Positions 35,995 to 48,700 of a stretch of DNA of 62,000 nt are shown here, in pieces. The notes under the pieces are model-generated. The model did not search any database. It had not been told where the DNA came from and saw nothing but the letters and a program-made list of their open reading frames with translations. The stretch is from Phoronis australis (taxonomy: Eukaryota; Phoronida; Phoronidae), in contig NMRA01000022.1 in the NCBI GenBank assembly GCA_002633005.1, positions 1,652,502 through 1,714,501 of the forward strand, written 5' to 3'. Within the stretch, counting starts at the first letter, position 1. Every line of letters begins with the position of its first letter. The translations under genes were made by a program, and so were the position numbers.

Positions 35995-36752
35995 TAGCCT
36001 TGGTACAAAGCTGTATAGGTAAATATATACAACTTTGCACCGATGTGGGTAAAAAAGTGGTAAGATAAAATCTGACACAAAATTAGTGTCGTTAAAAACT
36101 ACAGTCTTCCTTGAGTAAACACAATTATTTAACAGTGTTGGAAAAAATGGCGTTCTACCGTTATTCTGCTGCTAAAGTTGTGGAGCGATCTTTAGCGACG
36201 GCTTTCGGCACCATGAAATATTGCGTCACCTATTGGCCAGTTTCTTTTTTCGCCGATACTTCAATCAACTGCTGTTCTTTCATGAGCTTGCGTACATGTC
36301 ACAACAAATTATTGGAACTGGTTTCACTTCATTACAAGTTTTTAGAATTTCGATACCGAAAAACCGAATTTCAGAACAAATTTTGCTTCTCCGAAGTTGT
36401 CGCGAAAATTTAGAAAATGGCGCGTGTGCGTGACACGAGCGTATTGTTTTCAAAACGACGACAAATTTTTCGTTGTTAGAAAAGGCGGAGAGTTACGCAA
36501 AAAAAAATGACATTTTTTGCATTGCTTTTCACTTAAACAGCTGTAACAGGCAAGGTGAGTATCGGTTGATTCCCAAATTTTGCATGCACCCCTTCCGGTC
36601 TTTAGCTTTACATTTTGATACAAGTTTCACGGCGCGGTGACGAGCAGAACTACCCTGGCTGCGTGCAATTTCGGGGTCAACGGAAGAAATACACACAGTG
36701 GAACCTAGCTGTATTTTGACGACAGTCTTTTTACTGCTAGCTGGCTCGCTAC
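35995..36752 (+). repeat. Dispersed family, possible longest copy (~758 bp)
   Basis: It starts TAGCCTTGGTACAAAGCTGT (35995), is colinear with 27988-28180 to about 36200, and ends TAGCTGTATTTTGACGACAG...GCTGGCTCGCTAC (36704-36752), the same end as the short copy at 19706-19788. The frame at 36111-36413 lies inside and shows no recognisable domain. Confidence 0.4.
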
Positions 36753-36855
36753 TTTCAATAATGCTACCAACCAAATGAAGTTGATTGTTGTTGTTTCTGC
36801 GGATTCGATGTTCACTTGATTTATTTGAATTTGCAATATGCGACTTCGGCTTGAT

Positions 36856-37128
36856 CTAGCCAATAGGATGGTCCCAGGTTACACAATGACACTTGAACCT
36901 TGGAGTATTGACCCACAATGCTGCAATGTCCATTGAGCAGTTCTTTGGCCTTGCTTTCGCACCATTGGAGTTTCTCATGTAATTTTTTGCTTTTTCAAGT
37001 TTTTCTAGACTGCTTTCATTGACATTTTCCTCTGCAATTCTTAGAGTCAGCCCGACATTTGTAGAATGAAGCCAATGCGTTTTCTTACAAAGTACATTTC
37101 TATTCCAGTCTGGCCTATTACATAGCAC
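36856..37128 (-). other. Open frame of 90 codons, function unknown
   Basis: The minus-strand frame starts MLCNRPDWNRNVLCKKTHWL and includes LRIAEENVNESSLEKLEKAK. A second minus frame (36529-36774) follows after a frame break. Together they could be a decayed transposon protein next to the 35995-36752 repeat, but no domain is recognised. Confidence 0.18.
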
Positions 37129-39417
37129 TGCATGGTTCTTTTTGTCTGAGTGAATGGTTTCAAGCTATTAAATTTCTTGAACAAAAATGGCTGAACTTAA
37201 CCCTTGTAGCTGAGAAGGTTAAATGTACTTTGTTAGCTGACTAAATGTACCTTCAAGTGTTATATTCCCATTACACCAGTTCCAGGTTTATGAATCAGCT
37301 GTATAAATATTTCTAGTGTGATCCTGCACAAACCCTCTGGTGTTTTCACAACATCCTACAACTATCTGACATTGTAGATCTGAATGCAACTGGTATCACC
37401 TTTAGTCTGTCTACTTTCATCCATCCAGTTATCAAAACAGTGACCAGTGTTAATGCAGGTAGTATTTGTCAGCTAATTGTGCTTCAATGCCAGTCTAGTC
37501 TCACTCAGCTCTTCATTCCACTCCCTCTGTTGTAAGTGTGGTAGATTTATGTTTTGTAGAAGCCATAAGGCTTATGGAGAAGTGTTTGGTATCTTCTTTT
37601 TATCAAAATGGTATACTTGTTGTGTTAACTTGTGCCGTTTTTTAGATTATTTGAATTGTCTAAATTTTAGCTTTTGATGGTTGAGTGTTTTTTGTGGTTT
37701 GTCTCAATGACATTCTAACTTAAATGTTGGCGGATGTCTTGTAGACTTCAAACCTTAACATTTCGTAATTTCCCATTCAATCGTCTTTTTGAATCCGTAG
37801 TGGAGATCATGTAATTGATTGCCCTTACAGATAGGAGATCTCTTGGAGGTACTTGTCAACCTTTATCACTATTGTATAAAATTGTCCTACATATTTCATT
37901 GTTATTTATTGATAACAGTTCTGTGAACTCAATTGTTTATGCACCAAGTGTATGAGTTGTTAAGTACGTACAACTACCAATTACATAACAAATCAGACTT
38001 AATTGTCCATTTTCAGGCTTTTGATTTTTGAATGGTTCAGCAGTATTCAACATAGGTGTGACATTGTGCTCTTTGTTTTTTGGCTTATGGTAGAGGAAAC
38101 CATATCTCAGATGTTTGATTTTCTTTCAAAGGAAGTACCGGTGTCTGATGGAAGTATCGGCTGTGAGATAGCAAGACTTGGGACATTTTTAAGGAGAGGC
38201 TTTGATGGTTCTTTGAATGTTCACAGTTCCCTGCATATTGCCAATGAGGTCATAGTTTAAACACGAAGTCACCCACTGAGTTTAGAAAATTGTGTTTAAA
38301 GAAATAATATCTTTTTCAGAAGCAAATCACAGCCACGTGATTATAAACGATTGTGTGATGTCGTTAGGAGACATTATCGGTTTTATGGCCAACACCTACT
38401 CTTGTTGTTGGACGGGTCAGTCTTCTTGAAGTTGTTAGTTGTGACCAGAGGTATAAAACAGGAAAATCTGTTGTGTTTTTATGATTTTATTACAAATCAT
38501 TAATTTTCACTGTCTGAAATCAAGCTGGATGACATGACCAGTTGACTACACTTCAATACATTTATTGAGTGGCATTTAGCTCTGCCAGTAGATTAGTAGT
38601 CTTTGATTGTCGACATTGTAGGCTCAATTCCACGCTGAAGTTGATCTAAGAAAATTACATTTCTCACACTGTCGCTTTAAGGCATGAGCTAAGGTTTTCC
38701 TATGGAGGATTCAGACAGGTTAAAAATGGATAGTTACTTGATGAAATGTGAAAGGACTTCATGAAGGTTGACAGTTACCTGAAAGTTTTAATTTCAAAAT
38801 TAAACATCGCTTGTTGAAGCAGGTGACTGGGTGCACAGTGATGACCAGAGCATGTCTGTTGATGGACAGGGATAGGGAACATTTCATGTATGAGCAATAC
38901 AAATGCATCAGATCAGGAGGGGCGTCCCTACCCTCTTAATCCCCGTTTGGATCGGCTTCTTACGTTCAAAGTGTTCTGTTCAACAACTGCTCATGGGACG
39001 TTGGTCACATATGTCCAGCAAACACATCACCTGTTGCTTTTGTTATGATAGTTGGTTCAAAAAGTGCAGATGAAAACACAGCTCTTAGAGGCTGCCACCA
39101 GTGACCAGTTGGTCTCATGCACCTAATGACCTACCTCTGGGTTACTGATGAGGTCAAGCACTAGTTGTAATGAGGTAGCAATTATTATATCAGTTTGTTG
39201 GGTCAGCCACATGTTGGGGATTATGGTTCAAGTTGAGACTGAAGTAGATTCAGATTGCTGGAATGGTCTTGCGATCTGCTGACATTCTGTTGATTACGGT
39301 TTAGTCTTGGATTTATCACGTTGAGTGGTTAGAATTGAATATGTGAGGGTGTGAATACCATTTAACAACCTGTCAGTGTTCTGTACTAACTGTTATTATG
39401 AACTTTTGTATTTTCAG

Positions 39418-39730
39418 ACCCTTGATGGCCGGGATCATTGACACTCTTGACTGTTGCTGTGAACAGTGCCGGCAAAAAATCAACGTGTTGTCTAATCTCG
39501 TCATACCCTAGTCATGACTCTGAATAATTCTCTTTGGTCGACATCGTCGTCCATGCTGTCAACGGTACTGTCATCGACGACTACCAAAAATCCAGGGTTC
39601 GTCAAACCAAAAGGGCGGATCCCGTTAGTTTACGTGTGTGAGTCGTGGGACAGACTGTTCTGGTATGAGGCGGCCATTGCAGTCATCTGTGCAATATGTG
39701 GCATCTTCGGCATTCTTTACACATTCTTTG
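39418..39730 (+). CDS. TMEM198: TMEM198 exon with 5' UTR and first coding segment
   Basis: The exon begins after an acceptor ending TTTTCAG at 39417. It carries 96 bases of 5' leader, the ATG at 39514, and ends at a GTAAGT donor (39731). Coding part: residues 1-72 and the first base of codon 73. It holds the Ser/Thr-rich extracellular-like N-terminus, the CESWDRLFWYEAAIAV segment, and TM1. The acceptor upstream of the ATG means the transcription start is further upstream. Confidence 0.85.
39425..39511 (+). promoter_or_regulatory. Upstream ORF in the TMEM198 leader
   Basis: An ATG at 39425 (T at -3, G at +4) opens a 28-codon frame beginning MAGIIDTLDCCCEQC. It ends in TAG at 39509-39511, two bases before the TMEM198 ATG, in a different frame. 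Such close spacing is typical of upstream ORFs that modulate reinitiation. Function is inferred only. Confidence 0.45.
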
Positions 39731-42700
39731 GTAAGTTCATTGTTTTGGTTGATTGTTCTGATTGTTGTCCATTCCAAGGTGCATACCTGTGACATCCTGT
39801 TGTCTTTTAAGTGGAATGGAAGCGCTCAGGATGAGGGAGGGAGTTCCTTGATGATTTGAAAAGGAAAGACGGCTTAAATTTGGAGGGTACATCTTTCTGT
39901 AGGGAGGATACACATCCCTGGAGGGAGGGTAATCATCCCTGGAAGTAGGTCCACACATTTCTCCCCTTCGGAAGTGTTCCTTCTGCTCATTGCTGTATAA
40001 ATCTAGGGTTCTGCCAAACCGTGAAGTATGTTATGTGCTTGGTATTTTTGTACAGCATTAGTTGATAAATTAGTATGTAGGCAATACACACAAGGCCTGA
40101 ACTGTTAAAATGTTTTAGTGTGGATATCGATCATATTGCCTCACATGTGTTTAACCCTATGAACTCATTAACTGCTTATTTAAAGCAAGGGTGTTAAGCT
40201 CTTTACAATCACAAACAAATGTACCCCCCGCAGCTTTCCCCAGATTCATAAATGTTTGAGAACAGTTTTATAGACTTCCACAGCTGTATTATGGATGAGC
40301 CAACAGCCATAACTGAGAAACCCTGTGTATTAATTGTTTACCTAAATACACTTTTAATCATGTTAATGCAAGCATTCTCATGTGTTCAAGTTCCTGCTGT
40401 TTTAGGTCACTCCTGTCGTGGACTTTGGGAACTACTGCTCTTTTGTTTCTGGAGAGCAACACCAATTGAGTTAAACTGGTAAAGAATTCATAAAAAATGT
40501 CATCAGTAAACCCGTAGTTGACAGACAGCGGTATAGACCTCTAAAAACAGTGAAAACCTACAATAAATTTCCTCCAGTCTTTCTGCCAATTGGTATGCAT
40601 CACACTATCGCTACTGGTCCCAAACAGCACCCCAGAGACCTGGGACTTGCTCTATAAAGCGATCAAATGAAGCAGTGCAGATTTTTTAGTCCACCTTTTT
40701 TTTCAACTTCGCAGGAAATGTTGTTTGCAATGCACTTGTGCGAAGTGAGGATTTTCCTTAGCATTATTGCTTCATTTGGTGTGCACCATGGCGTATCTAA
40801 TACCTTGTTCTCTTGAATAAGCGCCCATGCTCCTAAAAGTGCCCCATCACGCGTTTCCAGCCTTTGTTGAAATAAGTGCCCAGCCCATGAATGTGTGCGA
40901 AAAATGCCTTACCTACAGTTCTAAAATTAATGTATCAATAAGATCCGGCAGTCCTGAAAAAATCATTGTGCGCAGAACTTCTAGACTACCAGCCTCCACG
41001 CTATGTCGGTATTTAGCCATGATTATACACTTCAAACTTCTTCCGTTCTGCAAAAAGAACGCACAAGTCAAGTTTGCTGATCTTGTGAGGAACGTGTCTT
41101 ACTATGGTCTGGCTTTATGGAACAGACACCACGTACTTGTCAACAGGATTGTATGTTTCCCGTACAGATTCCACATCTTCTCCCTCAACAGAAACTCAAA
41201 TTTCTTTGTAGGCCTACACGCGGAAACTGCTATTCAAAGACTTATAAAAAAACTTAACCAGTGGCGAGGAAGCGCAGGCTATATACATGTAGGCCTACCT
41301 GCCATCGGAGACATTAGTCTTCGGGAACTAACTATTCATGAAACAGGTGGCATAGCATCGGCAAGAAATAAATATTGGCACTAATTTCTGAAAGTTTCTA
41401 ATGACATAAAAAACTTCTGCGTTATTTTTAAGAGGAATTATTTAATTAATCAAAATTGGTGTTTTTAAAGTGAAATATCTGATAAAGTGACTCACTGATA
41501 GTGAACACATCCGCACCCTTACACCCCGAATATCCCGGAAAATAACTGTTTGACTGCCACGAATTCAGTCACCCGGCTACTCAGTGACACTTAATATCGG
41601 CCTCTCGAAGGTTTTTTACCAGAGGATACTTGCAAGTGCTAAATAAAACACGTTCTGCTTTTCTGCTTGTGTTCATTTCTTAGTTGCAATGCACTCCTAG
41701 ATCGTTACTTTGCGTCTACTCTTGACTGGCAAGAGAACTCTGATGATACGCACGGGCTCGCCAGGGCTTTATCCAGTATTTCGAAAATAGGGTGTCTAAA
41801 ATGGGGCTCCCAATATTCCAGGGCGTCCTTGTTTTCAACGAGGCATTACCCCCACTCCCCACTCCCCCCACACGCAGAGAGGTGTTTTACAAAAAATGCA
41901 TTGAACAAGGCTTTTACATCTAAGTTTACAAAAACAGCTCTCCTGTAGTGAGATTTTTACTAAAACAAAACTGTGTAGATCAAGACTTTTATGTCTAAAG
42001 TGATGGAAACAGCCAAATAGCTTACCAAACAGGTATTATAGATATTACAGATACTGGTTGAATGATGAGTGCAAATTGATGTTATAAAGTTTATCATATC
42101 ATCTTGACTAGCTTTATATTCTGTACAATAAGTCACCAAAGCTGCAGTTACCAACACAAGAAAAATGGACAGATGATGTGTGGTTTATGTTTTGGCAACA
42201 GGTGTCACTGCTGCTCCATATTAAGACGCACATAGGAAAGCATGAAACGGGCGCAAGCTCAAACATTTTATATGGGATAATCTTGTGGCACATTTATTAA
42301 AGTAATGACATTTATTTCGCTTTTAATGTTTTTAAAAAAGATGAAAAACATGAAACTACAGCTCTGAAACACCAGTTTGGACTTAACCAAGGTCTGTGTC
42401 CCTGAATTGCAGTGAGATTTAAGATCAGAGACATTCTGGCAACCAAACCCATGTTTATGATTGACAGGTCTACCAAATACTTCAAAAATAGTTTGAACAT
42501 TGTACCAAACATTGTACATTTATTTCTGAATTTAAAGTGCCAACTTCTATCTTTCATTAACTGGGGAATCCTAGTAATATTACAATGTGTGTGTCCAAGG
42601 GGAGAAATTCTGATTGACAAGGTGTCCAAATGATACATTGGGCATCCTTGCCAGGGCCTTAAGATTAGTCCCAGGATGTACATTGCATGAAGGCCTGGCG

Positions 42701-45700
42701 CTCGCTCATTCACACACACGCAGACAAACTTCAAAACAAATGTCACGTGACAACAACGTGTGTTTGTCCAGAGATTTTTCTTGTGTTGCGAAGTACGATC
42801 TAGGGCAGATTTGCACTTAACCTACGGATAATCCTAACTCCACAGGAACTTAAAAATCTTAGGGACGCTATTTGGAAAACTTGAAGAGGATTTCATGTAA
42901 TTTGTCGAGAGTCGAAACGTTTTTTATTCAAGTTGCCCTATCGACGATCGCTAGACAGCGATGCCTTAGTCGGGGCGAGCTTTCGCCCTGGAATTTCAGC
43001 ACAATTTTCTGAAAAATGATCATAATTTAACAACAAAGTTTGTTTGCAATGCACCACAATTTTGTAAAAAGTCTGTCATAGGTTACAGATACGCCATTGC
43101 GTAAATTTGATGAATCCTAGCTTCCGATTTCACCGGTTTCGGACACCAGGTTTCAACTGCCTTAGGCTAAAATAAGCGCCCCTCCCCTAAAACGAATTTT
43201 TCTAAGCGCCCCAGGCGCTTATTAGGGCGAATACCATAATGCAGTCATTAGTTGTTATATACTTGCTAAATTTGCGGCACAGAAGAAAAGCTCTATTCCG
43301 ATCATTCACATGCAAGTAAGAATCGCGCTAATGGAGAATAGCGAGTTTCCGAGTATTTACACGGATATTTACACTCTAATTGTGTGCATGTGAATGGGAT
43401 TATTGTTTTAAGTGAGTGTCAATACTTTATCAACATTGTCTCCAATTTTATTTACCCTGGACAGCAGATACATCAGTTCCTTTTTGAAAACATCATTGAA
43501 AGACTCTATACTTGACGGCCGATACCTCCATTGTTCAAAGGAAAATGCAAAATCTTATGATGTGATAACTTCAGGAATAGGCTATTTAATAAGTGCGCCA
43601 AATGTCATTGAAGAAAAATCATTATTCAGAACTGCTAAAAGTGTTAAAATTCAAGAAGTCTGAAAATAGCCCGTAATTGAAATCAAGTCCCGTCATCCTG
43701 AACAATTCGCGTATGAAGGGCATAAATAATACATTGAAAGAATTTTATGACTAACAATAAACTATCTTTTTTTATTTTACACAATAAGTGCTTGAATACA
43801 GTTACCTTAAGGCTCATTAAGTCATGAACTAGGTATTTATTTATTCATCAGTAGCTCTCCAGCACTTTCAAGTGATTGATAACCATCTCCATAAGATTCT
43901 TAAGTGCAGATGTGGCCAGCAGGCAATGCTTTCAGTCCATGGTATTTTACTGGCCTTTGACTGAACTGTGAATGTCTTTATATGAGAATTCTATGTCATG
44001 CAGAATTTTATGGTTGCAGTATGCATGCTATTTTCAATGGATCTAGGTCAACAGATATCCATTTGAGCAAAAGCAAATTGATTTGAAATTGTCAAGAACT
44101 GATTAAGTTCCTACAAATGAGCTTCTTTTTACACATTTGCTTGAGTTTAGTTGAAGATAAAGATTTAAAGTAAAATTTAAGCACATGATATGACATTGGT
44201 AAACCGGCTAACTTGTGAGTGATTCCATGATGACTAAACCATTAGACTACTTTTAGTTCCACGCTCATTATGCTTTCACTGCTATATACCGGTGCATTCA
44301 TTCTCCACCACCCAATCACTCTCTGTCATACACTGAATGATGCGACGATAGAACAAAGTCCTCTTACTCCTGCCCTTATTGGTTCTTTGAAGTACCCGGT
44401 ATGACCGGTCTGGCAACAAAAGTGCTCTAGTTTTGGGGCAACTCAAACCTTAAACAAAGTGACTGAAAAAGTGACCTTAGCAACCATTCACATGACTGAT
44501 ACTTTTTTGCTACTAACAAAAACCTAGCTTTTTAGCCAATTTGTGAAGAGGGTCAGTCTGGAATCACCTTTGGTAAGGATGTCCACTGCACTGTTGGGGA
44601 TGGGTTGTTCACTACTCAGCAATGACAGCTGAGGTAAGCATATAAACACAGCTGGCCTGAATCAGCACAGCTCCACAGCTGATGGTAGTCGCAGCAACTG
44701 TAACCAGCCTGACTAAACAGGGTAATACCTTGGCGGGCATGAGTGTGTTTGATCATGGCCTGCTAGTACCAGTATGTAACACTTCATAATACAAATAGTC
44801 ATGCATCTACACAAGTTGTTCCTGCTTACTAAGTGCAGCAACTGACAAAAGTGGGACTTGTGTTAGTCAAAGTAAACATGTCAAAAACAAATTCACTACA
44901 TCAAGAAACTATAGGGGTGCTGTATTTATCCACCTTCACTATAATTGTATGTAAAATTGAAAGCTAATATTCTATCAGAAACTGATATCTTTAGGACATC
45001 AAACTTGGGATATTACAGGAAGTCTTATCCTTCTGTCCAGACATAGACTTCCCCATGATTTTGACTATATATACACTACATGGAGCAGAAACTTGTTATT
45101 TGTAACCTCTTTGTTTCTGAAAGAAAATAATGACGTAGAGTGCTATTGCTCTGATTGGTGTTGTATTATGACCATCATGCCAGTTGTGTACAACTTCATC
45201 AATATCCCTTGCTCACTCTGCTTGTGCTGTCCAACTGAATCAAGATGGGTTGTGTTATCATTGACTTGTTTACAAAGGAATTTGTTAATTCCAATTCCAT
45301 AGTTGTCAAAAATAGTTTGATGAGTATTAATGTGTTTACCTTGTTCTTATCTTTTCTTTTTTTGAAACTTGAGAAATCAAAGATTATCCACAGATTCGAA
45401 TTCGACTCTTGTTTTCCTTTGACCTTGATGATTTTTGGGGATAAACGTTTCATGACGTCCTACGTGTATAAGTAACGTAGTCTGGGCAAAGAAACATGAC
45501 GAAAAATGCCAAAATGTGTGATATAATAGGGTTACACGGTGTGTTGAAATGTGGGTAGTGATTTGGTCTCAGCATTGTCACACTGATGTACTTTACTCTG
45601 ATCATGTCTCGATCAAGTCACTACCCATATTTCAACATACATCTAATTTTCTGCTGACTTGTAGCAAGACTTTTCCGTTCTGACGATAGGGAAAAGCTTA

Positions 45701-48700
45701 GAACCTGGAAAATATAGTTATCTTTCGCTGTAACCTGAACAGTAAGTGGATGTAAACAACACTTAAAGTGAGCTAACTATTGGTGTGTGTGTATATATTA
45801 AGGGCACTTAAAGGGTTAGCTTCCCTGGCAGGTTCCAGACATATTTGTACAAATTACATCACCTCAGCACAAGCTGCATGAAAATAAATTATCTAGTAAT
45901 ACTTGTATTGCAGCCTCCAATTACTGACTATACTTAAATTTTCTAAAATTTTGTCTATTTGATTCTGTTGTTCATTTACAGAAGTCCTCTAGGGAGTCCT
46001 AAATTTGAGAGGGCTAGACGGTGGCTCTTAAGTTTATGAATTTGAATTTTCAGAGTGTGCAGACTCCGGGGCTAAAGGTTTACTCTCTAGCATGAATAGA
46101 TCATTTACAAGACACTAGACTTGTACTAGAATTTGTGCAGATTCGAGAGTGCAAAGACTTGCATTTGTCATTAGTGATGCAGAAAATACCTGCATTATTT
46201 GGTCATTACACTTTGTTATAAGACCTAAGCAAAAGCACGGTCAAACATTTAATGAATGACCAAATAGTGTACAATTTCATATTTTTGAATTAGCAAAATC
46301 TTGGGCATGTGTTATGGATATTCTGTGCTATTAATACGGCTATTGCAAAATTCTTCTGATTGTTTTAAGTTTGATGTTCTTATATTGAATTTTTTATGAA
46401 AATGGCCTTAGAGACTTTTTGCTATGGCAACATACTGCTTCCTGAGAATCGTATATGAGGGGAATGTCATATCATCTCTTGCTAGCTTTTTTTGCATTTT
46501 TTTTCTTGTACGCATAAACCACTTTTACCCGGAATACAGTAACTACATTAAAAATCTTTGAGATTGTCATTGGTAATAAGTGTACTTAAGCCAAGTCAGC
46601 CTAACGGTTGTCATGGATATAAAGCTTCTACAAGCCTGCTTTTCATGAAAAATGACTTTTGATTTAGATCACTTAGTGTCCTGGGGTTATGAGAAGAACT
46701 GAAACCTGGTATAGCTTAAGATCAGCTGGATTAGTTGGATTGTCGTAGGGGTCATTTTATGTGCTGAGCCTGGTCTTCTCTGCTCCGCAAATAATTCCCC
46801 ATCCGAGTAATGACCAAGTCCAGTTGTATATGGGAGAGCAGGGTGAATCAAAAGTTAGTTTCTTTGATGGCCGGAGGCATGTTTTTAACCATTTTTAAGT
46901 CTCAGATTTATGTAGGATCTGTTTGAGGTGAAAGAAACCCAACTACAGTTTAAGTTCACGTGAGTCACTTAATGTCAGTCATGCTGGAACCACTAGGTAT
47001 GGGCTAAATTCTCTCGTATGGTGCACGGCTGTGGAATTCTCTACCCAGACATATTAGAGAGAGAGAGTCAGTCACTTAACGATTTCAAGGAAAACGTGTG
47101 CAGTTTGTGCTAACCTGGATGTATAGCGTCTTGTTTGTTTGCTAGTTTCTGATATGTGCCAATTATTTTAAATTGTAATAATAGCTAAAGACTGATGTTT
47201 TTTGTTTTTCCTAAAAACTGACAAGAAAATGAAAATATATCATGCTTGGGCTCTCTGTTCTGTTCTAAACCTGAAATTATCTCTCTGTTCTAGGCTACAG
47301 GTTCTTCAAAGCCGTCATGTTTCTCAGTGGCTTCATCATTGGCTCTGTCATTTCGTACCTCATCTGCTCCGACTATAGCATGGTGCTACCCCTGGCGGCC
47401 AACATAGGCATTGCCCTTGCTGTGGGCCTACTTTGTGGTCTGATCACAATGCTAGTGCAGTACGTCGGCCTCTTTTTGACTGGCTTCATATTCGGTGCTT
47501 ATCTGGCTATTGGTGGTTTGATTGTGATGGACCAGTTCTACCAACCTGATACCAAGTGGCTGGCGATTGGACTTGTTTTTGGAATGGGGATTATTGGCGC
47601 TATTCTAGCACTCAAGTTTCCCAAAGCTATGACGATGCTCGGGACTAGTATATTTGGCGCTGGACTAATCGTCGCTTGTGCAGACTACTTTATCGAGTTG
47701 TTTGTGCTACTACATTACATCTGGGACCGTATACGCACAGAACCACCGACCGAGGTTTGCTGGTTTAGCTGGATTGTACTAGGTGAGTCGAGACAAACAC
47801 TTGATTGGGTCAAAGTTCAATAAAAGGGTAGAGGTCATCTTGTGAACGGAAAGATAAAGATGTGCTGTAGAGGTCTTTTCATTATAACACTGTTCTCAAC
47901 TTTTTTCCGTAATCAGAGGAGTTGGGAGGAGATGCTGTGCTTGGGATGATCGGACAGTTATTTTGTATGAAAGTCTAAACTTGCTCCATCTAACATATGA
48001 TTTTGGAACCAGCCTATGTAGTCAGACATATTGCTGCCTCGATGATTGATATGACTTAAGTGTTCCAAGGATTCTTATTGAGTGTGGACTCGAGTAAAAG
48101 CAAACAGTAATTTTTCCAAAATCCAAAAATCAAGTATAATCCGAATAATAGTTTCAGACCAGTCTATGACTAGAATGTCTTTAAAGAATGTCTTTTTAAA
48201 GACGAAACATAGTGACTGTTTTTTGTCATTTTATTTCAAGTATGTGTTGTCATAGAAACTTATGGTCTACAAAATTTGGAAAGTTCTTGTCGTGAAACTT
48301 ACTTTTGTGTATGTCAAAATTACTTTTGTTGAAATGAGGTGATCAAAAACTCTGGACTTGGTATTACTACAAATATTTGATCCATTAAGCTTCATTTCTG
48401 CTTTGCTCTAGGTCTGTGGCCAATTCTGTTTGCGATTGGTGCTGCCATCCAGTGGCGTGTTACTGGTGAAGGTGTGGAGCATGATGAACAGCAGGTCAAA
48501 GGTCAGTTACACTGACACTTCAACCTTAGTTGCCCCTGAAAACACATTATAAACCAGCCTCCCATTCAGTAACGCTAAGACCTCGCTAAAAATCAAGACT
48601 TTGTGAGATTACGTGAGATATTGACGTGTATTTTAAATGAGAACACGTGACTTTGGGTAAAATTTAGGTATGTCCATGGGTAGGTCTTAGCGTTACTGAA

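Larger units (their letters stand above)
39731..47293 (+). other. TMEM198: TMEM198 intron 1 (7.56 kb)
   Basis: Bounded by GTAAGT and TTCTAG. It contains the AATAAGCGCCC repeats, the 45.5-kb hairpin and the LINE C-terminal relic. No additional exon was recognised. Confidence 0.8.

Noticed and set aside
40827-41384. 185-codon ORF as a gene
   Set aside because: The start codon lies in a dispersed repeat, no domain, no splice context, and it is inside a TMEM198 intron.
45093-45475. Overlapping ORFs on both strands in intron 1
   Set aside because: AT-rich, no domain, no splice sites fitting TMEM198 phases.
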